A stretch of DNA of 31,555 nucleotides from CG-Epi1 sp964634895 (GTDB lineage Archaea; Thermoplasmatota; Poseidoniia; MGIII; CG-Epi1), in contig CAZWJS010000015.1 in the NCBI GenBank assembly GCA_964634895.1, forward strand, positions 1-31,555, in the 5' to 3' direction. How positions within the stretch are numbered: the stretch's first letter is position 1; each line of letters begins with the position of its first letter. Below the pieces are notes generated by a model that had not been told where the DNA came from, made no database searches, and saw only the letters and a list, made by a program, of their open reading frames with translations. The translations under genes and the position numbers were made by a program. Below are positions 1 to 7,185 of the stretch, piece after piece.

Positions 1-1268
1 ATACAAGGACCACAAGCATTTGCTAGAACAGTTCCACCTATGTCATCAAGAAGTTCCATCTGTCCATCTCTACGAATTGTTTGATCAATGGTATCTGAAC
101 CTGGTGTAACCATGAATTGAACTTTAGACTTGATTCCTGCGTCTTTGGCTTGTTGTGCTACAGATGCGGCTCTCTCCATATCCTCATACGATGAATTTGT
201 ACAAGAACCAATCAATGCTGCTTGAATATTTGTCGGCCAACCCTTCTCCTTAGCTTCTTGGCCTAAATCAGAAACTGAACGGGCTAAGTCTGGAGTGTGA
301 GGACCAACAATCATTGGTTCCAAATCTGAAAGATCAATTTCAATTATTCTATCATAGAATTTTTCTGGATTATCTGAAACCTCTGGATCTGACATCAATA
401 ATGATGAGTTCTTGTTAGCTAACTCAGAAACACCTGAACGACCAGTGGCATCCAAGTATCGAGACATGCTATCATCAAATGGGAATAATGAGGTTGTAGC
501 TCCAACTTCAGCACCCATGTTACAAATTGTTCCTTTACCAGTACACGAAATGGATGAAGCTCCAGGACCAAAATACTCGACTATATGACTTGTGCCTCCT
601 TTGACTGTTAATTCTTCACAAACTTTCAGAATAACGTCTTTGGGAGACGTCCAGCCTGATAATTTTCCTGTTAGGTGAACACCAATTAGACCTGGCCACC
701 GTATTGTGAAGGGGAGACCTGCCATGACTTCCATCGCATCAGCTCCACCGACTCCTATTGCGACCATTCCTAATCCGCCGGCATTGGGTGTATGTGAATC
801 TGTACCAATCATCAATCCACCTGGAAATGCATAGTTCTCTAGAACAACCTGATGAATTATTCCTGCACCGGGCTCCCAGAACCCTACGCCATATTTTGCT
901 GAAGCCGATTTTAAAAAAGAAAAAACTTCTGAACTTTCTTTATTGGCATCTGCCAAATCACTGTCTCTGCCAACCCTAGCTTGTATTAAATGATCGCAGT
1001 GAACTGTAGATGGTACTGCAACTTCTGAACGGCCAGTCAATGCAAATTGGAGAAGTGCCATTTGTGCTGTAGCATCTTGCATTGCTACTCTATCTGGTTG
1101 AAGTTCAACATACGATTTACCACGTTTTGGTTCCTCAACCAAACTAATTAAATGACCAAAAAGAATTTTTTCAGCTAGAGTTAAGGATCTGCCCAATAAA
1201 TCTCGAGCTTTAGCATGTTTGCTAGACATTTGAGCATATAAATTTTCAATTTGATCCAAATCTAGCAT
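1..1268 (-). CDS. acn: Aconitate hydratase (aconitase), 3'-truncated by window edge
   Basis: About 422 residues of a TCA-cycle aconitase, which interconverts citrate and isocitrate using a [4Fe-4S] cluster. The ATG is at 1268 (protein begins MLDLDQIENLY) and the reading frame runs off the left edge. Visible family motifs include IGTDSHTPNAGG, VGGADAMEVMAG, the first cluster cysteine in IGSCTNSSYEDM, and the paired cysteines in ANACGPC right at the window edge. The swivel domain (domain 4) lies outside. The wording of the motifs is closest to the mitochondrial-type aconitase rather than isopropylmalate dehydratase or AcnB. It lies 24 bases after the small membrane protein at 1293-1496 and may be co-transcribed with it. 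The family call is firm. The exact substrate (citrate against homocitrate) is inferred from overall similarity. Confidence 0.93.
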   Translation of the reverse strand, partial: MLDLDQIENLYAQMSSKHAKARDLLGRSLTLAEKILFGHLISLVEEPKRGKSYVELQPDRVAMQDATAQMALLQFALTGRSEVAVPSTVHCDHLIQARVGRDSDLADANKESSEVFSFLKSASAKYGVGFWEPGAGIIHQVVLENYAFPGGLMIGTDSHTPNAGGLGMVAIGVGGADAMEVMAGLPFTIRWPGLIGVHLTGKLSGWTSPKDVILKVCEELTVKGGTSHIVEYFGPGASSISCTGKGTICNMGAEVGATTSLFPFDDSMSRYLDATGRSGVSELANKNSSLLMSDPEVSDNPEKFYDRIIEIDLSDLEPMIVGPHTPDLARSVSDLGQEAKEKGWPTNIQAALIGSCTNSSYEDMERAASVAQQAKDAGIKSKVQFMVTPGSDTIDQTIRRDGQMELLDDIGGTVLANACGPC

Positions 1269-1292
1269 AATTTTCTGACATGAAAGCCCTAA

Positions 1293-1496
1293 TTATAGAT
1301 TTTCATCTTCGTCGTCAATAACTACAGCCATAGCCCAGAAAATTACGGCCATAAACCATAAAAGAAAAGTGCATGGTATTCTTAAGGATCGGCCTGATGC
1401 AGGAATAATATAATCCTCTTCACCCCAAATTATCAAAAATCCTGAGATTACACAAGTTATTGAAAAAATATATGAGATAACTTCAGAAAAATCCAT
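1293..1496 (-). CDS. Small two-helix membrane protein, unknown function
   Basis: A 67-residue protein with two hydrophobic segments, roughly residues 5-24 and 42-60, separated by a short loop containing GEEDY and SGRSLRIP, and ending in an acidic tail (DDEDENL). Its ATG follows the TGA of the upstream flavoprotein gene with no spacer (TGAATG), which suggests translational coupling. No family is recognised. The close packing between two genes on the same strand supports it being real, but length and composition alone are weak evidence. Confidence 0.6.
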   Translation of the reverse strand: MDFSEVISYIFSITCVISGFLIIWGEEDYIIPASGRSLRIPCTFLLWFMAVIFWAMAVVIDDEDENL

Positions 1497-2603
1497 TCAC
1501 CAAGAGTCCCAGACTGTTTTCTTAGCCATTTCTATAGAATAAAATGTATTATAAATTAAAGATTTTTTCCAACCGCTTGGATTAATTTCTTCCCAGTCTA
1601 CTTCATCTCCTTCCTTGACCTTTCTCATCCCATATTCAAATGCTCTATTTCCTAACAATGCAAAAATCCCTCTACGGGCAATATCTGCTTTCTTTCTCTC
1701 CCTAAATTGTTTTTTCCATAATTTATCATAATCCAAGGATTCTGTAAGGGCTCTTTGTGCTAAAGCCCCGGACTCTATTGCATAGTTCATACCAAAACCT
1801 CTCCATGGATCTTGAAAACCTGCCGCCTCACCCGTATAATAAATGCCATCTTTTATTGCAGTTTTAGGAAAATGAACCCCACCTTGACCGCCTACTGTTC
1901 CTGTAGGTTTAGCTCCATCAATTATATTCTTGAGAACAGGACGTTTGTCAACTGCTTTGTACAATAATTTTTTTACATTTTTTGCATATGGTTTAGAACA
2001 ACAATTCATTACTTTAATTGTATCTTTATCCATAGGAATTATATACAGATACCATCCTCTAGGCGAATATTTTTCATCATGCATATACAAAAACTGATCT
2101 CTAGGAAAGTCTGAATTTTCATAATATGCTCCAAATGCAGCCATATCTGTACGATAAGACCCTGTTGCCATTATGTCTCCGGACTTTGGTTTAGGTCGTG
2201 ATTTAAATTTGAATTCTACACCTAAATCTTTGGCCTCATTAGCCAATCCTCTCTCAAGAGAATTCTCACCGCCTCGAAGAATAAGTGGCAAGGGCTCCTT
2301 TAATGAAATTGTAAAGTCTCTTTTTTGAGTACAACATAAGAATTTTTTTGCATCTTTGAAAGTAAATTTTGGATTTAAACCCCAACGATTAAGATAGGAT
2401 TTAGCCCCAGCTTGGGAAGATGGAGTAGATGGGCTCTCTTTCAAAAGAACCTGATAATTTGGATGAAATTGCATGCCTATATCATCCCTAGACTCATGAA
2501 TTTCAACCTGCTCATCGTTATTGGCAAAATTTATAGCTGCCGAGAGACCTGAAAGACCCCCGCCAATTATTTTACGTGGTGAACTGCCGTTGTTACTACT
2601 CAT
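1497..2603 (-). CDS. FAD-dependent oxidoreductase, geranylgeranyl reductase family
   Basis: A 368-residue flavoprotein. The N-terminal Rossmann loop IGGGLSGLSAA (about residues 13-23) binds the FAD ADP moiety, and a family FAD motif appears late as TGEAAGFQDPWRGFGM with the following AIESG. This matches the GGR/PHBH-fold reductases, which in archaea saturate isoprenoid double bonds of archaeal lipids or quinone side chains. The canonical GDA of the second motif is GEA here, and the CGD-type motif seen in the neighbouring GGR is not obvious, so the substrate may differ. It is divergent from the second GGR gene at 2692 and is followed directly by a small membrane protein. The ATG at 2603 sits about 30 bases from a TTTAAG-like element, consistent with a very short leader. 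The family is confident, the substrate unknown. Confidence 0.8.
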   Translation of the reverse strand: MSSNNGSSPRKIIGGGLSGLSAAINFANNDEQVEIHESRDDIGMQFHPNYQVLLKESPSTPSSQAGAKSYLNRWGLNPKFTFKDAKKFLCCTQKRDFTISLKEPLPLILRGGENSLERGLANEAKDLGVEFKFKSRPKPKSGDIMATGSYRTDMAAFGAYYENSDFPRDQFLYMHDEKYSPRGWYLYIIPMDKDTIKVMNCCSKPYAKNVKKLLYKAVDKRPVLKNIIDGAKPTGTVGGQGGVHFPKTAIKDGIYYTGEAAGFQDPWRGFGMNYAIESGALAQRALTESLDYDKLWKKQFRERKKADIARRGIFALLGNRAFEYGMRKVKEGDEVDWEEINPSGWKKSLIYNTFYSIEMAKKTVWDSW

Positions 2604-2628
2604 ATTGACTTTATCCGAATAGAATAGG

Positions 2629-2638
2629 TCTTAAAGTT
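2629..2638 (-). promoter_or_regulatory. Candidate TATA box for the flavoprotein gene
   Basis: On the minus strand an ACTTTAAG element lies about 30 bases upstream of the ATG at 2603, a distance that would place transcription start a few bases before the start codon. Only the TATA-like part is visible. No clear BRE was identified. Confidence 0.35.
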
Positions 2639-2651
2639 CTATTGCTATTTT

Positions 2652-2664
2652 TAGATAAATATTA
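2652..2664 (+). promoter_or_regulatory. Candidate TATA box for the GGR gene
   Basis: TAGATAAATATTA lies about 30 bases before the ATG at 2692 in the 88-base divergent intergenic region. The distance fits a leaderless or near-leaderless transcript. Confidence 0.4.
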
Positions 2665-2691
2665 TTAACTGGGAATTCTTATCTAAGCATA

Positions 2692-4062
2692 ATGAAGAGT
2701 ATTGTCCAAAATTTCTGGAATGAAGAAATAGATTCAGGACCTGTGCCTAAGAATGGTGAACACTTTGACATTATTGTCGTTGGAGGGGGCCCTGCTGGTG
2801 CAGTATCAGCTTGCTATGCTGCTCTTGAAGGAAATAAAGTTCTATTAATTGAAAAATCATGTTATCCAAAGGACAAAACCTGTGGAGATGCTGTTGGCGG
2901 AAAATCCCTAAGGCATGTAGAAGAACTTGGACTTGATAAAAAATTAAAATCGACGCCACACTTTGAATTTGATAGTGTGCTATTCAGCAGTCCTAGTGGA
3001 GATGATTTCAACGTTCAATTACCTGATAAAAAATTAGCAGGCTATGTTTTTCCAAGGCTACAATTTGACTGGATTTTATTTGAACATGCTGTTGAATTAG
3101 TAACGGAGAATGGGGGAAAAGTAGTGCAGAATCTTACAGTCAAAGAAATGATCTATGAACATATCGATGGGGGAGAGGATCCTGGAGATAAATCAAAAGA
3201 CAAAAGGAAGATGATTGGAATAAAAGGAATATCTGCAAAAAAAGAATTTGAATTTTACGCTCCCTTAACAATTGGTGCAGGCGGCGTTTATTGTCCTGTA
3301 GCTGATTCTTTGATAAGAAGAACGTACGACGAAGACTTAGTTGACAAACAGAAAAAACACTACAGTGCCGCATTTAGACAATATTGGGAAGGCATTGAAG
3401 GAATAGAAGATAAAATGGGTTCTATTGAATTTCATTATGTAGACGGTGTTTTGCCTGGATACTTTTGGATTTTTCCAATAGGCAATGGAGTAGCAAATGT
3501 TGGATTTGGAATGGCACTTGCTGACATATACAAACAAGACAAAAAATTAAGGGGGATGCAAGAATTTGTAATCCATGGCCGCTTTGCTGACAGATTCAAA
3601 AATGCTAAGTTGATAAAAGGAAGTAGTAAAGGATGGCAACTTCCACTAGGGTCTCCTAGAAGAATTTCTAATAAACCAAGGAGAGCATTTGGGAATGGAT
3701 GCTTGCTTGTAGGGGACTCAGCAAGCTTAGTTGATCCATTCACAGGTGAAGGGATAGGGAACGCGCTTGTCTCTGCAAAAATTGCTGTAAGTTTTTTTGA
3801 CAAGATTGTAGATAGAAAAGGTTTCTCTTTAGAAAAAGGGAAGAGATATCAAGCGAAAATTTGGGATGTTCTTGGTAAAGAATTAACTAATTCATATAAA
3901 TTACAAAAATATACTAAGAGAAGATGGCTTGTTAATTTATTTGTTAAAAAAGCTAAAAAGAAGGCTGAATTACGTAAAATCTTGACTGAAAGTTTAACTT
4001 CTCGAGATGCACAAGTAAAGTTAACAAGCCCTTGGCTCTTAATCAGACAACTTCTGTTTTAG
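2692..4062 (+). CDS. Geranylgeranyl reductase family flavoprotein
   Basis: A 456-residue FAD protein. The dinucleotide-binding motif is VVGGGPAGAVSA (about 29-40), followed by acidic IEKS, and TCGDAVGG (about 63-70), a GGR hallmark. GYFWIFP (256-262) lines the substrate side in the family, and the second FAD motif is GDSASLVDPFTGEGIGNAL (341-359). Archaeal digeranylgeranylglycerophospholipid reductases use such proteins to saturate membrane lipid isoprenoids. Related enzymes reduce menaquinone or chlorophyll side chains. The C-terminus is lysine-rich (about 390-430), which may favour membrane association. It is transcribed divergently from another GGR-family gene and its last 24 bases overlap the end of folD on the other strand. 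The family is firm. Lipid against quinone as substrate is not decided by sequence alone. Confidence 0.9.
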   Translation: MKSIVQNFWNEEIDSGPVPKNGEHFDIIVVGGGPAGAVSACYAALEGNKVLLIEKSCYPKDKTCGDAVGGKSLRHVEELGLDKKLKSTPHFEFDSVLFSSPSGDDFNVQLPDKKLAGYVFPRLQFDWILFEHAVELVTENGGKVVQNLTVKEMIYEHIDGGEDPGDKSKDKRKMIGIKGISAKKEFEFYAPLTIGAGGVYCPVADSLIRRTYDEDLVDKQKKHYSAAFRQYWEGIEGIEDKMGSIEFHYVDGVLPGYFWIFPIGNGVANVGFGMALADIYKQDKKLRGMQEFVIHGRFADRFKNAKLIKGSSKGWQLPLGSPRRISNKPRRAFGNGCLLVGDSASLVDPFTGEGIGNALVSAKIAVSFFDKIVDRKGFSLEKGKRYQAKIWDVLGKELTNSYKLQKYTKRRWLVNLFVKKAKKKAELRKILTESLTSRDAQVKLTSPWLLIRQLLF

Positions 4063-4875
4063 TGCTGCATCGACTGTGTTAGACATTAGCATAGCGACAG
4101 TCATAGGGCCAACTCCTCCAGGAACTGGAGTCAACTGACCAGCTACTTCTTTCACATTAGAAGATACATCGCCGACTAATCCTGACTCTGTCCGATTAAC
4201 GCCAACGTCAATAACAACTGCTCCTTTTTTTACCATCTCTACTGAAACTGTGTTCGGCCTTCCAACTGCCACTACAAGTATATCTGCATCTTTTGTAAAA
4301 TCCATAATGTTTGAAGTTCGACTATGGCATAATGTTATAGTCGCATCAACACCTTTTTTGGATAATAAAAGTGAAAGTGGTTTGCCAACAATTGTACTGC
4401 GGCCAATAACAACCACATGTTGTCCTGATGGATCATTACCTGATCTGTAAAGTAATTCAATAATGCCTGCAGGAGTACATGGCCTTAAGCCCAGTTCTCC
4501 TTGAACTAATTTTCCTAAATTAAAAGGATGGAAGCCATCAACGTCTTTCTCAGGATCTATTTCCTTCAACACAGGCTCTAAATCTAAAGGAAGAGGAAGC
4601 TGAATTATTATTCCATTTTCCGTAGAATTTAATTTGTTAATTAATATACTTAATTCATCTCTAGTTGTATTCTCTGAAAGATGATGATGTGTAAGATCAA
4701 TACCTACTCTATCTGCCGCATTGGATTTTGCCTTAATGTATGATATGGAAGCTGGATCAGAACCAACTTGTACAACTGATAGGCGTGGTTTTATTTTTAT
4801 TTGTGATGTTTTCTTTTTTAATTCTATTTCTATTTCACTAGCTATTTTTTTCCCATCAATCAAAATTGCACTCAT
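4039..4875 (-). CDS. folD: Bifunctional methylenetetrahydrofolate dehydrogenase/cyclohydrolase FolD
   Basis: A 278-residue cytosolic enzyme interconverting 5,10-methylene-, methenyl- and 10-formyl-tetrahydrofolate using NADP. Family marks in order: the catalytic YIKAK (Tyr46, Lys50, the YxxxK motif), QLPLPLD, DVDGFHPFN, RPCTPAGI, the nucleotide-binding GRSTIVGKPLS, and the C-terminal TPVPGGVGPMT. Length matches the usual 280-300. Its ATG overlaps the TAA of the upstream RusA-like gene by one base (TAATG), so the two are probably co-translated. The 3' end overlaps the convergent GGR gene by 24 bases. FolD implies a tetrahydrofolate-based one-carbon pathway, common in bacteria and found in some archaeal lineages. 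Very confident. Confidence 0.96.
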   Translation of the reverse strand: MSAILIDGKKIASEIEIELKKKTSQIKIKPRLSVVQVGSDPASISYIKAKSNAADRVGIDLTHHHLSENTTRDELSILINKLNSTENGIIIQLPLPLDLEPVLKEIDPEKDVDGFHPFNLGKLVQGELGLRPCTPAGIIELLYRSGNDPSGQHVVVIGRSTIVGKPLSLLLSKKGVDATITLCHSRTSNIMDFTKDADILVVAVGRPNTVSVEMVKKGAVVIDVGVNRTESGLVGDVSSNVKEVAGQLTPVPGGVGPMTVAMLMSNTVDAALKQKLSD

Positions 4876-5309
4876 TATAATGCCTCCAAATTATACAAGT
4901 TAACTTCTATTCGTGGACCATCACCTTGAGCAGCAATCCTCTTTCTAACTATCAGCTCTGATATTTGGCCATCATCATGATATAAAACCCCACTAAGGCC
5001 ATCCTTGACAGATTTAGCTATATTGTCTGCATCAGGTCTCTTTGCATGATGCTCTTCAGACCTAGGAATTTTTACTCTCCATTTACTCTTTGGACATGGG
5101 AAATATGCAAATATTTCTAGACCAAGAGGCCCTTCGAAAAGTCCTTCAAAACCAGCTTCCTCTCGGGCTTTCTGAGCTATGTATGCAATATCTGCCTTGT
5201 ATACTTTACTTGGCTGAGGATCAGTAGCTACTACAAATTTACCCTTCCTGTAAAAGCGAGGCCTACCTTGGGCCACTGGCTTTCCAGGTAACGTAAATTT
5301 GATGTTCAC
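4875..5309 (-). CDS. rusA: RusA-family Holliday junction resolvase
   Basis: A 144-residue protein with the RusA layout: N-terminal LPGKPVAQGRPRF, then the acidic active-site block RPDADNIAKSVKDGLSG (Asp93, Asp95, Asp103) followed by LYHDDGQI (Asp112, Asp113). RusA enzymes are small homodimeric nucleases that bind and cleave four-way DNA junctions and need these aspartates for metal binding. The gene starts at a GTG (5309) and its stop overlaps the folD ATG. RusA is best known from bacterial prophages, and archaea normally use the unrelated Hjc, so finding it in a housekeeping operon here is unusual. No phage genes are adjacent. The active-site residues appear intact, so it is likely a functional nuclease. 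Confidence 0.88.
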   Translation of the reverse strand: MNIKFTLPGKPVAQGRPRFYRKGKFVVATDPQPSKVYKADIAYIAQKAREEAGFEGLFEGPLGLEIFAYFPCPKSKWRVKIPRSEEHHAKRPDADNIAKSVKDGLSGVLYHDDGQISELIVRKRIAAQGDGPRIEVNLYNLEAL

Positions 5310-5352
5310 GGGTCTGGGAGGAGATGCCTACAAAAGTATCTTTGTATGACCG

Positions 5353-5366
5353 TATTATTTTAATTA
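5353..5366 (+). promoter_or_regulatory. Candidate TATA box for the ABCE1 gene
   Basis: TATTATTTTAATTA is centred about 27 bases before the GTG start at 5388, the spacing expected if the transcript begins at the start codon. An AGGTGA that could mimic a ribosome binding site at 5366-5371 is too far (16 bases) to be persuasive. Confidence 0.4.
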
Positions 5367-5387
5367 GGTGAACGGAAACGGGCTATT

Positions 5388-7148
5388 GTGCGTGTCGCAG
5401 TACTACATGAAGACAGATGCCAACCCAAGAAATGTCAGAATGAATGCTATAATTTCTGCCCGCCTGTCCGAAATGGAATTGAAGTTATAACCTGGAGAAA
5501 AGACAACAAACCAATTGTTTCTGAACCATTGTGCATTGGTTGTGGAATATGTGTTCATAAATGTCCTCATGATGCATTAACTATAGTGAATTTACCTGAT
5601 GAACAAGAAAAAGATACCATTCATCGCTATGGAATGAATGAGTTTAGACTATTTGGACTACCAACTCCAGAAGAAGGTAATGTAATTGGAATATTGGGAG
5701 CAAATGGAACTGGAAAAACTACCGCTATTTCATTATTAGCAGGGGAAATTGTACCTAATCTCGGCGAATGGGAGGAAGAGGGAACTTGGAATGATGTTAT
5801 TGATTATTATGCAGGTAGTGAAATGCAAAAACACTTCATTAATCTATCAGAAGAAAAACTTAGGATTGCATTAAAACCTCAATATGTGGATAGAATACCA
5901 AAAATGTTCGATGGTACTCTTCGGCAATTGCTGGAAAATGTAGCTAGTCCTGAAAAAGTAAAAGAATTTACTGAAAAAATAAGATTAACAAGTTTAGACA
6001 AAAAATTAACCCAAGTTTCAGGTGGTGAATTACAAAAGGGAGCTATTGCTGCAACCTTATTGAAGGAAGCTGATTTGTATTTCTTTGATGAACCATCATC
6101 ATATTTGGATATTGAACAAAGAATTTTGATTGCAAGAATGATTTCTGAACTTGGCGAAACAAAATCTGTTATTGTTATAGAACATGATTTAGCAATATTA
6201 GATTTTGTAACTGACAATATGCACATCATGTATGGAAGTCCTAATGCATATGGAATAGTGTCACAGAAATTAGCTGTTAGAAACTCAATTAACACCTATT
6301 TAGATGGATATATTCAAGAATCAAATGTTAGAATTAGGGATAATGCAATTAAATTTCTAAAGCACCCTCCAAGAACCGGATGGGATGGGATAGAACTAGT
6401 TCAATGGCCTAAATTATCAAAGAAATTAGGTGATTTTAGTTTAACTGCAGAAGCTGGACAGATATTGAGTGGGCAAGTTTTGGGCGTTGTTGGTGGTAAT
6501 GCTACCGGAAAAACAACTTTTGTAAAAATCTTAGCTGGAGCATTAGAACCTGAAGAAGGCGAAATTGAAAGTGACATTACTGTTTCTTACAAACCTCAAT
6601 ACATTGAGGTTCAAGAAGACATAATTGTAGGTGATTTATTACAGTCTGTAGAAGGTTTTGACGAACATATCCTAAATACTGAATTGAATGGGCCATTGAA
6701 CTTAGAACCTTTGATAGAACGAAAATTAGACACCTTGTCTGGTGGAGAGTTGCAAAGAGTTGCTGTGGCTGAATGTCTGCTACGTGAAGCTGATTTATAT
6801 CTGTTAGATGAACCTTCAGCATATCTTGATGCAAACCAAAGGATGATAACTGCAAAAACTATAAGAAGATCCATGGAGCAAAGAGGAAAATCTGCACTAG
6901 TTGTAGATCATGATGTTTACTTTATTGATTATATTTCTGATGGGCTTTTATGTTTTGGAGGAACGCCTAGCATAGAAGGAAGGGCTGAAGGTCCATATGA
7001 AATGAGAAAAGGTATGAATACATTTTTAGAACGTGTTAATGTCACATTCAGACGCGATAAAAACACACATCGACCAAGAATCAATAAACCTGGTTCTAGA
7101 CTAGACAGAGAACAAAAAAGTAAGAAAGAATTCTACTATTCGAGCTAA
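5388..7148 (+). CDS. ABCE1/Rli1 ribosome-recycling ATPase
   Basis: A 586-residue iron-sulfur ABC ATPase that splits the post-termination ribosome into subunits with aRF1/aPelota. The N-terminus carries eight cysteines for two [4Fe-4S] clusters (11, 16, 20, 24 in CQPKKCQNECYNFC, and 49, 52, 55, 59 in CIGCGICVHKC). NBD1 has Walker A GANGTGKTT (about 104-112), signature VSGGELQK (210-217) and Walker B FFDEPSSYLD. NBD2 has GGNATGKTT (369-377), LSGGELQR (450-457) and LLDEPSAYLD (472-481). The length matches archaeal ABCE1 (about 590). It begins at GTG with MRVAVLHEDRC, the usual N-terminus. The protein is universal in archaea and eukaryotes and absent from bacteria, so it anchors the taxonomy of the window. 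Divergent from rusA-folD. Confidence 0.98.
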   Translation: MRVAVLHEDRCQPKKCQNECYNFCPPVRNGIEVITWRKDNKPIVSEPLCIGCGICVHKCPHDALTIVNLPDEQEKDTIHRYGMNEFRLFGLPTPEEGNVIGILGANGTGKTTAISLLAGEIVPNLGEWEEEGTWNDVIDYYAGSEMQKHFINLSEEKLRIALKPQYVDRIPKMFDGTLRQLLENVASPEKVKEFTEKIRLTSLDKKLTQVSGGELQKGAIAATLLKEADLYFFDEPSSYLDIEQRILIARMISELGETKSVIVIEHDLAILDFVTDNMHIMYGSPNAYGIVSQKLAVRNSINTYLDGYIQESNVRIRDNAIKFLKHPPRTGWDGIELVQWPKLSKKLGDFSLTAEAGQILSGQVLGVVGGNATGKTTFVKILAGALEPEEGEIESDITVSYKPQYIEVQEDIIVGDLLQSVEGFDEHILNTELNGPLNLEPLIERKLDTLSGGELQRVAVAECLLREADLYLLDEPSAYLDANQRMITAKTIRRSMEQRGKSALVVDHDVYFIDYISDGLLCFGGTPSIEGRAEGPYEMRKGMNTFLERVNVTFRRDKNTHRPRINKPGSRLDREQKSKKEFYYSS

Positions 7149-7156
7149 TGAGTAGA

Positions 7157-7165
7157 TTTATTTTA
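7157..7165 (+). promoter_or_regulatory. Candidate TATA box for the RND transporter gene
   Basis: TTTATTTTA is centred about 25 bases before the ATG at 7186, immediately after the ABCE1 stop. The spacing predicts a leaderless transcript, so the transporter probably has its own promoter. Confidence 0.45.
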
Positions 7166-7185
7166 GGGGCTTAATAGGGTTTGCA

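Noticed and set aside
3435..3803. 122-residue open frame on the minus strand inside the GGR gene
   Set aside because: Antisense to a well-supported gene, no recognisable family, no promoter or ribosome binding site.
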